A stretch of DNA of 14,360 bases from contig JBAXWR010000184.1 in the NCBI GenBank assembly GCA_037128295.1, forward strand, positions 1 to 14,360. Direction: 5' to 3'. This document shows, one piece after another, positions 6,560-14,360 of the stretch (within the stretch, counting starts at the first letter, position 1; each line of letters begins with the position of its first letter). This DNA comes from JAAFHB01 sp037128295. Lineage in GTDB: Bacteria > Bacteroidota > Bacteroidia > Bacteroidales > Prolixibacteraceae. The translations under genes were made by a program, and so were the position numbers. The notes beneath the pieces were generated by a model that made no database searches, had not been told where the DNA came from, and saw only the letters and a program-made list of their open reading frames with translations.

Positions 6560-8107
6560 CTAATTAATTTTAAAATTTATGGGCGGTAAAGAACGTGTTG
6601 TACCGTCATCTCCTTTAACTACAATGCTCTCGATATACAATCTACTTCCTTTATTTAGCGCATTAAACAGGTTTATTTGTTCTTTGGTAAACTTGTTTCC
6701 TTTCGCAGGTTCATCAATTACAAAACCACCCTTAGAAGTCGAAACGGAAAAGGACTGAACTGTAAATTTCATTTCAAAATCAAAATCCGGTATCTTAGCA
6801 AAAATCCCTTGTTGGGCAAGCAACTCGGATTTACTAATCAATCCTTCCATTTTACCTGCAACATAAGCAAGTGGATCGGGTACTTTTTTCACGCGGAAAG
6901 GTGTCGTACCTATCTCCTTTGATTGTCCATCAATCATGGCACTTACAGTGATTTTACAATCGACACCAATTTTATCTGGCCTCACAAAATATCCATCTGG
7001 CCCTTTTTGAATTGTCCCGTTGGTAATTGTAGGGATCAGGTTATTAGCAGATATTCCAGGTACAGAAATCGAAACAGGATTATCAAGACCAAGATAAAAA
7101 ACATTCATTCTTGTTGGTGAAACGGTCATCGATGGTTTTGCCACCTCGTACTCGCTTTCAAATGGGAGAGACATAATTGACCCATCTTGCTTTTTATAAT
7201 CTATACGCCCCGTGTATTTTGATTTACCATCATTTGAGGTGATAAATTTATAGATCGAAGCGTTTAATTTTGGATCAAATGGCAATTTTGAGTTACCAAC
7301 ATAAACTTCGGGAATAACTGTTGCATCAACAGCGGTAAGGAAAATCCTGGCTTCATAGGCATTGCCAGCAAGGACATAAGTAGAAGTTGGTAAAACGACA
7401 GCCTGTAAATCATCAAATTTCATAGCTACAGCGTCTTTTTTGCCTGAAAGGTAGTTAATCACATCTGCCTCAGCGTTTCGGACGTCACTTTGCATCTTCG
7501 ACATTAAAGTAATCACAGCAATTAAAGGATAGCCAAGAAATTTACTGTCCTCCCATGTCGGAGTACTACCGTCTTTGGTAACCGGTTTGGATGTGTCAAG
7601 GCTTTTATTAATGGAAGTTATAACGCTTTTCCCCGCCCTTGTCGTATCAATCACTGCTATCAACTCATCCCTGTATGCTTCAATTGCGAGACGCAATTTA
7701 TTGCCGTTCTTCTTGTTGATCATCAAATTGGGGGTGATGTTAAGGTCACTTTTTGATACAATATTATTGATATCACCTTCTTCACCGTCAACGGCCTTAA
7801 CAAGCATCACCTTTAATGAATCAATGTACCGATAAAGAGATTCTGCATTGGCTTTTACTTTAAGCGATTTTTCGTAGTCGGCTTCAAATTTTTGCTTGTT
7901 TACTGCAGTTTTTGCTTGAAAATCATTGTAAACAAGCTGGTTCTTTGAGTCCATATTCTTAATGGTTTGCACAAAACTTTGATCAACGGCCGCAAAGGCA
8001 TTCAATACCTCCTTGTCAACATTGAGTGCCAACATTGCAGTCAGTACGAGGTACATGACATTGATCATCTTTTGCCGGGGAGTTTCCGGACAGTTTTTTG
8101 TTCCCAT
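6560..8107 (-). CDS. gldM: T9SS motor/periplasmic shaft protein GldM/PorM
   Basis: GldM pairs with GldL in the inner membrane to form the proton-driven motor and spans the periplasm to reach the GldK/GldN ring. The 515-residue length is close to that of known GldM/PorM. The N-terminus NCPETPRQKMINVMYLVLTA is the family signature, with a single membrane segment at about 14–30. Arg11 matches the conserved arginine before the helix (R9 in F. johnsoniae numbering), thought to pair with the GldL glutamate. The remainder fits the four periplasmic domains, beginning with a helical one (about 35–225), then beta-rich ones ending in the SLPPINFKIN tail. It starts 7 bases after gldL and ends 2 bases before gldN. 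Confidence 0.96.
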   Translation of the reverse strand: MGTKNCPETPRQKMINVMYLVLTAMLALNVDKEVLNAFAAVDQSFVQTIKNMDSKNQLVYNDFQAKTAVNKQKFEADYEKSLKVKANAESLYRYIDSLKVMLVKAVDGEEGDINNIVSKSDLNITPNLMINKKNGNKLRLAIEAYRDELIAVIDTTRAGKSVITSINKSLDTSKPVTKDGSTPTWEDSKFLGYPLIAVITLMSKMQSDVRNAEADVINYLSGKKDAVAMKFDDLQAVVLPTSTYVLAGNAYEARIFLTAVDATVIPEVYVGNSKLPFDPKLNASIYKFITSNDGKSKYTGRIDYKKQDGSIMSLPFESEYEVAKPSMTVSPTRMNVFYLGLDNPVSISVPGISANNLIPTITNGTIQKGPDGYFVRPDKIGVDCKITVSAMIDGQSKEIGTTPFRVKKVPDPLAYVAGKMEGLISKSELLAQQGIFAKIPDFDFEMKFTVQSFSVSTSKGGFVIDEPAKGNKFTKEQINLFNALNKGSRLYIESIVVKGDDGTTRSLPPINFKIN

Positions 8108-8114
8108 GGTTGGA

Positions 8115-9131
8115 TTAACCTTTTACGTTCATAGCTCCGAGCATGTTACCATAGACGTGGTTAAGTGCTTCGAGGTTTTTATTTAATTGTTCTGTTTGTT
8201 TCCTGTATTTCTGAGCCTCTTCGAGGGAAATGCTGACAATTTCCGAAATTTTGGAATAACTTTCAATTGCTTTTGAAGATGTATCCGAAACTTTTTTAAC
8301 ATTTTGAAGATGCAATTCGTAGGATGAATTCAACGCTGACAGGCTTGAATTGATATGGGAAAGGCCGCTGCTATAAGCTTTGGTATGTTCGTCAATTGTA
8401 CTGATATCCTTATTAACTGATTCGGTAAATGCTTTATATGATTTGGTTAATTCATTGCCGGTAACAACAAGTTGTTCGTTTATTTTCTTTGAAGATTCGT
8501 TGAACGACTGGGCAAGGTCACGGGAGGAATTGGTTAAGATCTGCGCCGACTTGTCGTAAGATTGGGAAAGCTCCTTGGTAGATCTTTCAAGGTCTGTGGT
8601 CGAATTTTCAATTAAATGAGTAGCACGGTTGTTGGTTTCTTTAAACGCAATAATTGATTCTGAGGCCGAGTTCAAATTTGAAACAAATTCCCCTGCAGCA
8701 AAGGTAGCACTCGATATATCAGCGATTCCGCTGGCAGTCTTAGAGAAATCAAGAAGTCCTTTTTTTACTTTGGCCAATAATTCAGATGAAATATCGGCAC
8801 TTTTGAAAACATCTTCAACTGTAGTAGTCTTTTTCATAACTCCATTACCAGTCATTTCGTTTTGTTCATCGATAGGCACATATCCTTTTTTGAGTTTTGG
8901 ATACACCTTTTCCCAATCTCCTTTTGTTGGTATGTCCAAAGGTGGTTCTAATGCAGAAATCATGAAGATTAATATTTCCATAGACATACCCACGAAAAGA
9001 GCAGGCCCACCAATTTCCCAATGCTGCAATTTTCCCAATGCTCCGAATAAAACAATTGCGGCACCAACGCTATAAACCCTATTCGTCCAGGTTTTCCATT
9101 TTTCCGAATGTGCCAATTCTGCCATTCCCAT
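8115..9131 (-). CDS. gldL: T9SS/gliding motor protein GldL/PorL, long coiled-coil form
   Basis: GldL is the inner-membrane stator-like motor subunit. Two membrane helices lie at about 19–35 and 43–61. By alignment with my recollection of F. johnsoniae GldL, Tyr20, Lys34, His37, Glu52 and Glu62 match the conserved Y13, K27, H30, E49 and E59; E49 is the key proton-path residue. A long cytoplasmic tail (about 95–338) is rich in S, N, K and E and strongly helical, with repeated ELSQSYDKS / DLAQSFNES / ELTKSYKAF units. It ends in the family tail LNHVYGNMLGAMNVKG. The 338-residue length is nearer the Porphyromonas type (about 309) than the Flavobacterium type (about 215). The start may be the ATG at 9131 or at 9125 (MAELAHSEKW); both keep the helices intact. 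Confidence 0.94.
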   Translation of the reverse strand: MGMAELAHSEKWKTWTNRVYSVGAAIVLFGALGKLQHWEIGGPALFVGMSMEILIFMISALEPPLDIPTKGDWEKVYPKLKKGYVPIDEQNEMTGNGVMKKTTTVEDVFKSADISSELLAKVKKGLLDFSKTASGIADISSATFAAGEFVSNLNSASESIIAFKETNNRATHLIENSTTDLERSTKELSQSYDKSAQILTNSSRDLAQSFNESSKKINEQLVVTGNELTKSYKAFTESVNKDISTIDEHTKAYSSGLSHINSSLSALNSSYELHLQNVKKVSDTSSKAIESYSKISEIVSISLEEAQKYRKQTEQLNKNLEALNHVYGNMLGAMNVKG

Positions 9132-9154
9132 AATTGCGAAATTTAAGTTTGTTG

Positions 9155-10501
9155 TTATTTTCTTGACTTTAAATCATCACCAAAAGTTGATCTGACACAC
9201 CTAAAACCAATATAAGATTTTGATGTGTCCTGGTATTCAAATGTACGGGTACCTACCTGAATAAAATAGGCGATATCTTTCCACGAACCTCCACGGATTA
9301 CCTTACGTTTCATAGCCGGGGGATCAGTCGGTAGTGCATTTTGTTCAAAATTTGGGTTTAAGTCATGCATAAAATTATAGGTCGATTCATCATAGGCTGA
9401 AATCGTCCATTCGGCAACATTACCTGCCATATCATAAAGCCCATAACCATTTGGATCATAGGTCGCTACTTGCACCGTAGCTTTCCCGCCATCATCGCTG
9501 TAATTTCCACGCATCGGTTTAAAATTGGCAAGAAAACATCCTGTCTGGGAACGGGTATAATACCCTCCCCATGGATACATTGAATTATTTAATCCACCCC
9601 TTGCGGCCAATTCCCATTCTGCCTCGGATGGCAATCGATAATCCTGAACTCCAAAATCGCCCCTTTCGGAGAGATTGAAGTTTTTAAAATTTGTACGCCA
9701 CATACAGAAAGCTTTGGCTTGTTTCCATGTGACCCCAACTACCGGGTAATCATCATAGCCGGGATGTGAGAAATACCTGTTGGTCAACGGTTCATTATAA
9801 GCATACGAAAAATCACGAATCCAAACCAAAGTATCAGGATACACATTAACGACTTCGCTCATAACAAAACTTGAACGGTTGGTTATTGGTACTACCTTAC
9901 CGGTGAGATCCACAACGGTTCCCTGATAACTTTGCGAAGTATAATTGTAGGCATTCTGAAGACGTGCAGCCTGTTGAAGATCAACCCAGTTGTAGATATA
10001 ATTTAACCTGCGCGGATCCATTTCCTTTTTGCCAAGAATTCTGTCATCGCCCAGATAATACATTGAATCAAGAGCTGCAGTATATTTTGTATCAAGCCAT
10101 CTGATCTTCCTCTTCCAATCAATTATCGGTGGGTCAATAGGCCCCTTACGGTTTTGAGAAATCATATATTCAGGAAACCCATTATTGGCCAACATGATCC
10201 TGGCTAACGAATCCCGAACCCAATATACGAACTGCCGATATTCATTATTTGTTATTTCGGTGTCGTCCATCCAGAAAGTGGCCAAATCAACTGTTCGGGT
10301 TGGTGCGGTTGCATAAGCAACATCCTGATCGCCGGGGCCCATATTGAAACTCCGTCCAGGTATCATTGCCATACCAAGAGGGGAAGGTTCAAAATATTTC
10401 CCACGTTTTTCCACACCTGTCAGTTCCCCGTTACTGCCTTTTTGGCAACTGACTAACAGGAGAATAGCCGATATACTACTTAAGAAAAACAATCGCTTCA
10501 T
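9155..10501 (-). CDS. gldK: T9SS outer-membrane ring lipoprotein GldK/PorK (FGE-like fold)
   Basis: GldK is a lipoprotein that forms the ring with GldN on the periplasmic side of the outer membrane. The 448-residue product has a lipoprotein signal ending LLLVSC with Cys19, then QKGSNGELTG. From about residue 40 it carries the formylglycine-generating-enzyme (FGE/SUMF1) fold: MIPGRSFNMG, FWMDDTEITNNEY, DYRLPSEAEWELAARGG, YDMAGNVAEWT, RGGSW (403–407) and GFRC (432–435). The catalytic cysteine pair that true FGE enzymes carry soon after the GGS motif is missing (WKDIAYFIQVGTRT here), so this is a structural, non-enzymatic version, as known for GldK. It follows porP by 45 bases and precedes gldL by 23. 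A TAATTTTG sequence at 10542–10549 overlapping the porP stop may be a weak internal promoter. Confidence 0.95.
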   Translation of the reverse strand: MKRLFFLSSISAILLLVSCQKGSNGELTGVEKRGKYFEPSPLGMAMIPGRSFNMGPGDQDVAYATAPTRTVDLATFWMDDTEITNNEYRQFVYWVRDSLARIMLANNGFPEYMISQNRKGPIDPPIIDWKRKIRWLDTKYTAALDSMYYLGDDRILGKKEMDPRRLNYIYNWVDLQQAARLQNAYNYTSQSYQGTVVDLTGKVVPITNRSSFVMSEVVNVYPDTLVWIRDFSYAYNEPLTNRYFSHPGYDDYPVVGVTWKQAKAFCMWRTNFKNFNLSERGDFGVQDYRLPSEAEWELAARGGLNNSMYPWGGYYTRSQTGCFLANFKPMRGNYSDDGGKATVQVATYDPNGYGLYDMAGNVAEWTISAYDESTYNFMHDLNPNFEQNALPTDPPAMKRKVIRGGSWKDIAYFIQVGTRTFEYQDTSKSYIGFRCVRSTFGDDLKSRK

Positions 10502-10541
10502 AGTTCGTTTAAATATGTTGTGCTCAACTATTTTTTCAAGC

Positions 10542-10549
10542 CAAAATTA
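10542..10549 (-). promoter_or_regulatory. Possible weak internal promoter before gldK
   Basis: TAATTTTG on the minus strand fits TAnnTTTG and overlaps the TAA stop of porP. It is 41 bases from the gldK ATG. There is no -33 TTG at the proper distance, and AT-rich sequence often yields such matches by chance. Confidence 0.2.
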
Positions 10550-11551
10550 CAAAAATCTTACACTTCTATATGCATGAGTGCGTTTTTTGTTTAGCAATAC
10601 AGAATAGGAAAGGAGAAATTCATGTGATCCGGCATTATATCTTGACAATGCAGATGTACTGATGTCGTAAGAATAACCAAATCTAATCCCATTCCACAAT
10701 TCTGAACCAATTGATATAATGATTGCATCCTGCAAACGATACCCCAATCCACCCCAAAACCGATTATCGTACTGTACTGTCAAATTTAAGTCCGCCTGCC
10801 AAGTAGTAGCATCTGTTTTTAAAAATATTGAAGGCAAGGCGACTAAACGTTCGTCGGCTAAATGTATTGTGTTACCCCCGTACAGATAATAATGTCTTCT
10901 CAAAGAATACTTGCCAGATTCATCAAACGACAAAATTGGCTGGTTGATGTGTTTAACAGAAATGCCAAGATAGTAATCTTTATGCTGATAAAAAAGTCCT
11001 GCACCAAAATCTGCAAGAACACCGTTAGCCTCACCTGCTGGAAGAGCCGGATCAGAAAGATTAACCAAATTGCTTCCATCAATACCTGTCATATCAAGTT
11101 TTAGGTTTTTATTCATTAGTCCTAATGAAATTCCTGAACCTAATGTGCCATTTGCAACTTTTTTTCGCCACGAATAATTCAATCCAACCGAAATATTTTT
11201 TTCAAAACCTATAACGTCGCTCATAATTGATAATCCTAAGCCGTCATTTTTACCAATAAGATTAAATTCTCCATCAGTATTAAAAACAATCGTAACCGGG
11301 GCACCCGGAAAACCTACCCATTGATATCTATTTAACAATGAAAGATTTATAAAACCAGAAGACCCTGCAAAACCCGGATTTACTGTCAATTGATTAAATT
11401 GGTTTTGACTAAACTGGGGATCTTGCTGCGCTTTGACTGCGAAATTACAAATATTTAGCAATATCCACAACAGTAGGACCTTATCCAAATTAATTTTATT
11501 CCATCCGGTAATATATTTATCTTTAACGTTCATTGGCAGCAAGGTATCCAT
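10547..11551 (-). CDS. porP: PorP/SprF family type IX secretion membrane protein
   Basis: The PorP/SprF family are outer-membrane beta-barrels tied to T9SS function and, in gliders, to adhesin attachment. After a signal peptide (hydrophobic KVLLLWILLNICNFAVKA, about 24–41) the mature protein starts QQDPQFSQNQFN, with NPGFAGS shortly after; this is the family hallmark. The rest shows alternating barrel strands such as GLGYRLQDAIIISIGSELW and a final strand HEFLLSYSVLL. The start is ATG at 11551, or possibly ATG at 11533 (MNVKDKYITG), which gives a more usual signal peptide. Being the first gene before gldK matches the porP–porK–porL–porM–porN order of Porphyromonas. Whether it is PorP itself or another SprF-type paralogue cannot be told from this window. 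Confidence 0.9.
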   Translation of the reverse strand: MDTLLPMNVKDKYITGWNKINLDKVLLLWILLNICNFAVKAQQDPQFSQNQFNQLTVNPGFAGSSGFINLSLLNRYQWVGFPGAPVTIVFNTDGEFNLIGKNDGLGLSIMSDVIGFEKNISVGLNYSWRKKVANGTLGSGISLGLMNKNLKLDMTGIDGSNLVNLSDPALPAGEANGVLADFGAGLFYQHKDYYLGISVKHINQPILSFDESGKYSLRRHYYLYGGNTIHLADERLVALPSIFLKTDATTWQADLNLTVQYDNRFWGGLGYRLQDAIIISIGSELWNGIRFGYSYDISTSALSRYNAGSHEFLLSYSVLLNKKRTHAYRSVRFL

Positions 11552-11590
11552 TTTTTAGGGTCAAAATTGATGTTGAATCCAAAAAATAAA

Positions 11591-11598
11591 CAAATATA
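11591..11598 (-). promoter_or_regulatory. Candidate -7 element of the porP–gldKLMN promoter
   Basis: TATATTTG on the minus strand matches TAnnTTTG exactly and lies between the stop of the ureohydrolase-like gene (11608) and the porP start (11551). A start near 11585 would give a leader of about 34 bases. No good TTG/TTTG is found 19–20 bases upstream; the nearest candidate, TTTCG at 11622–11626, is imperfect and lies inside the upstream gene. The promoter may therefore depend on an alternative sigma factor or an activator. Confidence 0.45.
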
Positions 11599-11607
11599 GC
11601 ACTTTAC

Positions 11608-12735
11608 TCAATATAATTTGTCGAAATATTTCCACCATCTATCGGGAATCTTATTTTTACATGCAGAGTGGTAATCTTTCTTGGAGCAAGGGATCCTGAC
11701 AGGAAAGTTTGTACAATCGTCTGATGGTACTTCCATCCACCACCTGTGTGAAACAGGATGGCGCAAAAATGAAATTTGGTCATCCAAACCATCTACCTCA
11801 ACGCGGTAAGTTTCAAAGTCAGTGGCTTCATCAACAGGTTCTGTATCCAGCAGCTTTGTTGCACCGCTTAAAAAATACCAACAAATCTGCGCAGCCATCA
11901 TTGCACCGGTAGTCATGGTATCAGATGATGGTGAATAACCAAATATCCCAAACCAGACCGGGGCTGTGGAAATACCTGAATACCAGGAGATTTGACATGC
12001 TTCTTCACCTGTTAACCCATTGGGTGATATCCGATATTGGCCTGGTGCCTCAGCCGATTTCAATGAACCAAAATCGAAGCTAATAAAATTGGAATTTCTG
12101 ATAATGGGCTCCATCTCTTTTAGATCGGATCTCATATTTCCAAGCGTAATGATATCGCCGTTAAATCCTTCAGCAAAAAGTTCATGATCGTTCTGGCCAA
12201 TAAAATAGGATTGCGCAGCGATTATAGTCAAAGATGTCCCTTGAGGAAGATTGTTGATATATGATTCATCTGCAGGACTCTTTTCTGTAAATGAATTATC
12301 AACCCTGTCATCAACAATGATCAATTTAAATTCATGAGAGTTGAATCCTGCAATTAACGGCACAGTTGCCTCCTGACTTCCACCTAATATTAATACGGGT
12401 ATGTTCAAAGCTGACAATTCTTCGACAACCATCTTAATCGCTGCATAAGTATCTTTTGTACTTTTTCCACACCTAACATTTCCCATGTCTATAATCCTGA
12501 TATTGGGAGCAAATGCAGTAAGGCTATAAAGATGGTGCCTGATGGCATCAGGAGCCTGAGCCACATCAGGGCACACTGATCCCCTTCCCTCAGGAATACC
12601 CAAAATAGCTACTTCAGGCAGGTTGTCGATATCCCAAGCCTGATTTTTAAGATATTGGCCCAATTGATCCGATCTACCTATGAATTGCTTAACTACTTCC
12701 AGCTCTGAAGCTGGGATGATCAGTTCGCTTAACAT
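11608..12735 (-). CDS. Ureohydrolase-like (arginase/formimidoylglutamase family) protein, probably non-catalytic
   Basis: The 375-residue product has the ureohydrolase alpha/beta framework: PEVAILGIPEGRGS, then PVLILGGSQEATVPL (113–127), LIIVDDRVD (138–146), NFISFDFGSLKSAEAPG (around 217–233) and a late TAPVWFGIFGYSPSSD. Active arginases bind two Mn ions through His and Asp in GG-DH, DAHxD and SFDxD motifs. Here these read GGSQE (His replaced by Gln121), DDRVD (His replaced by Arg144; Asp142 and Asp146 kept) and SFDFG (Asp221 kept, second Asp replaced by Gly223). Half of the six ligands are lost, so hydrolysis is unlikely. A C-terminal tail, RIPCSKKDYHSACKNKIPDRWWKYF, follows the fold. It lies between topA and the T9SS operon, 59 bases after topA and 56 before porP. 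Databases would probably name it formimidoylglutamase; I would not. Confidence 0.8.
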   Translation of the reverse strand: MLSELIIPASELEVVKQFIGRSDQLGQYLKNQAWDIDNLPEVAILGIPEGRGSVCPDVAQAPDAIRHHLYSLTAFAPNIRIIDMGNVRCGKSTKDTYAAIKMVVEELSALNIPVLILGGSQEATVPLIAGFNSHEFKLIIVDDRVDNSFTEKSPADESYINNLPQGTSLTIIAAQSYFIGQNDHELFAEGFNGDIITLGNMRSDLKEMEPIIRNSNFISFDFGSLKSAEAPGQYRISPNGLTGEEACQISWYSGISTAPVWFGIFGYSPSSDTMTTGAMMAAQICWYFLSGATKLLDTEPVDEATDFETYRVEVDGLDDQISFLRHPVSHRWWMEVPSDDCTNFPVRIPCSKKDYHSACKNKIPDRWWKYFDKLY

Positions 12736-12794
12736 GTAAAACCAAATAGTTGACTTACTTAATATAAGACTTATTCAACAAGCCTATTAGTGTA

Positions 12795-14360
12795 TTATTT
12801 TATGCGCTTTTTATTTGTTTTTGGCTTAACTCCTTCTGATTCAATAATTGTTTTACAATCATCAAAAGACAAAGTTTGTATATCAGTACCTTTTTTAATC
12901 TTGAAATTCTCTTTTTTAAAGGATATATATGGACCCCAACGCCCTTCAAGGATTCTGATTTCAGGGTCCTCACTATAAGTTTTTAATACTGACTTGATCG
13001 TATTTTCCCTTTTTTCTTCTATTAATTCGATTGCACGTTCAATTGTTACCCTAAGGGGATCGTCAACTCCTTTTTTAAGCGACACGAAATTCCCGTCATG
13101 CCTGATATAGGGACCGAACCTTCCAATTCCAACAATTACTTTTTTATTTTCAAATTCACCGAGATCCCGTGGCAATTCGAACAATTTGATTGCCTCTTCA
13201 ATTGAAATGGTTTCAATGCTCTGACCTTTCTGGAGACTGGCAAATTGAGGTTTTTCATCACTACCTTCCACGACTTCACCTAATTGGACAAAAGGCCCGA
13301 ATCTTCCGATTTTTGCTGAAACCAATTTACCGGTAGCCGGATCTTCACCTAAAATCCTTTCACCCCGGGCCCGTTCTGAATTTGTAAGGGCGTCTTCGAT
13401 TTTCAAATGGAATGGCTGATAAAAATCGTCGATCATCTGATTCCAGACCAATTGTCCTTCAGCGATCTCGTCGAACTGTTTTTCAACGGATGCAGTAAAA
13501 TTGAAATCGACAATAGGTTCAAAATATTTCACAAGAAAATCATTAACAACCAAACCTATATCTGTTGGAAAAAGCTTAGATTTTTCAGTTCCTGCAATCT
13601 CTGTTTTTAATTCTTCCTGAATTGTTCCATTTCGTAAAATAAGGGTACTAAAGGGACGTGCCACACCTTCCCTATCTTCCTTAACCACGTACTCACGTTG
13701 CTGAATTGTTGTGATTGTAGGAGCATAGGTTGAGGGACGGCCGATACCCAATTCTTCAAGTTTTCGCACCAGACTAGCCTCAGTATAACGAGCAGCTTTT
13801 TGTGTAAATCGCTCAAGAGCCTGTATATTATCTGGTAGCAATTTTTGATCTACGGAAATAGGCGGAAGCATTCCTTTCTCATCTTCATTCAAAGCCTCAT
13901 CATCTGTTGACTCCATATAGACACTTAGAAAACCGTCAAACCGGAGCACTTCCCCTGAGGCCACAAAAAGCTCACTTGCCTTTGAGATAATGATGTTTAC
14001 GGTTGTCCGTTCTATTTCCGCATCCGCCATTTGGGAAGCTAATGTCCTCTTCCATATCAGGCTATAAAGTTTTTGTTCCTGCGGTGTCCCATCAACCTCT
14101 TCCTGATCGAGGTAGGTTGGACGAATTGCTTCATGGGCTTCCTGCGCTCCTTTAACTTTGGTCTTGTATTGCCGGATTTTTACATATTTATCACCATATG
14201 AACCAATTATCTTTTTCTTTGCTGCATTTATTGCATCATTTGACAAGTTCGTGGAGTCGGTTCGCATATAGGTTATTTTCCCGGACTCGTATAATCTCTG
14301 TGCGATAGACATCGTCAGTCCAACCGGGAAACCAAGTTTTCTGCTTGCTTCCTGTTGCAA
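12795..14360 (-). CDS. topA: DNA topoisomerase I (type IA), C-terminal part; N-terminus beyond window
   Basis: TopA relaxes negative supercoils through a tyrosine-linked strand break. The visible 521 codons begin inside the core: LQQEASRKLGFPVGLTMSIAQRLY is followed by ITYMRTDS, with the catalytic Tyr encoded at 14268–14270. The TTG at the edge is an internal Leu, not a start. Next comes the core region with AHEAIRPT and LGIGRPSTYAPTI. The C-terminus has no zinc fingers but three repeats of the GRFGPY type (near 13,285–13,310, 13,105–13,130 and 12,920–12,950), and a basic tail ending KTNKKRIK. This repeat type replaces the Cys4 fingers in many TopA proteins. The toprim domain is presumably encoded to the right of the window. 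Confidence 0.95.
   Translation of the reverse strand: MQQEASRKLGFPVGLTMSIAQRLYESGKITYMRTDSTNLSNDAINAAKKKIIGSYGDKYVKIRQYKTKVKGAQEAHEAIRPTYLDQEEVDGTPQEQKLYSLIWKRTLASQMADAEIERTTVNIIISKASELFVASGEVLRFDGFLSVYMESTDDEALNEDEKGMLPPISVDQKLLPDNIQALERFTQKAARYTEASLVRKLEELGIGRPSTYAPTITTIQQREYVVKEDREGVARPFSTLILRNGTIQEELKTEIAGTEKSKLFPTDIGLVVNDFLVKYFEPIVDFNFTASVEKQFDEIAEGQLVWNQMIDDFYQPFHLKIEDALTNSERARGERILGEDPATGKLVSAKIGRFGPFVQLGEVVEGSDEKPQFASLQKGQSIETISIEEAIKLFELPRDLGEFENKKVIVGIGRFGPYIRHDGNFVSLKKGVDDPLRVTIERAIELIEEKRENTIKSVLKTYSEDPEIRILEGRWGPYISFKKENFKIKKGTDIQTLSFDDCKTIIESEGVKPKTNKKRIK

Noticed and set aside
8629..9075. 148-residue plus-strand ORF opposite gldL
   Set aside because: It lies fully within gldL, whose helices and residues are clear; its hydrophobic look arises from the reverse complement of the helical, Ser/Ala-rich coding sequence.
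9403..10501. GldK as an active formylglycine-generating enzyme or sulfatase activator
   Set aside because: The fold is present but the catalytic cysteine pair is absent, and the gene sits in the T9SS cluster with a lipoprotein signal.
12736..12794. A dedicated promoter for the ureohydrolase-like gene in the 59-base gap after topA
   Set aside because: CTATTTGG near the start is not a proper TAnnTTTG and no TTG lies at 19–20 bases; read-through from topA is equally likely.
14358..14360. TTG at the right edge as the start of a 521-residue topA
   Set aside because: LQQEAS is the interior of the type IA core just before the active-site YMRTDS, so the codon is an internal Leu and the gene continues beyond the window.

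Overview
The window looks like the chromosome of a member of the Bacteroidota, most likely class Bacteroidia. It carries a porP/sprF–gldK–gldL–gldM–gldN cluster (the core of the type IX secretion system and gliding machinery, found only in this phylum). It also has a DUF4270 lipoprotein, promoters of the Bacteroidota type (TAnnTTTG at -7), AT-rich spacers without Shine–Dalgarno sequences, and several non-ATG starts. It reads as ordinary core chromosome: I see no transposase, phage gene, integrase, tRNA, rRNA or CRISPR array.

Layout. (1) Positions 1–2887, minus strand: a half-size glycogen-synthase-like protein, then a DUF4270 lipoprotein, then an Ig-like (BIG_5 type) lipoprotein that runs off the left edge. 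The two lipoproteins start with TTG. (2) Positions 2888–3061: a divergent intergenic region with a Bacteroidota promoter facing each way. (3) Positions 3062–5638, plus strand: panC, panD and radA, tightly packed. (4) Positions 5639–5696: a convergent junction holding a perfect 30-nt palindrome. (5) Positions 5697–11551, minus strand: the T9SS core operon in the order porP, gldK, gldL, gldM, gldN, with a promoter candidate before porP. (6) Positions 11608–12735, minus strand: an arginase/formimidoylglutamase-like protein that has lost several metal ligands. (7) Positions 12795–14360, minus strand: the C-terminal part of topA, whose N-terminus lies beyond the right edge.

How the genes work together. 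GldL and GldM form the inner-membrane, proton-driven motor. GldM reaches through the periplasm to the GldK/GldN ring under the outer membrane. PorP/SprF is an outer-membrane barrel associated with the system. PanC and PanD supply pantothenate (PanD makes beta-alanine, PanC joins it to pantoate), and RadA processes recombination intermediates. Three proteins look like re-purposed enzyme folds with catalytic residues missing: GldK (FGE fold without its cysteine pair), the GlgA-like half protein, and the ureohydrolase-like protein. I found no wholly new multi-gene system. The best leads are the last two of these pseudoenzymes and the dispersed-type palindrome.
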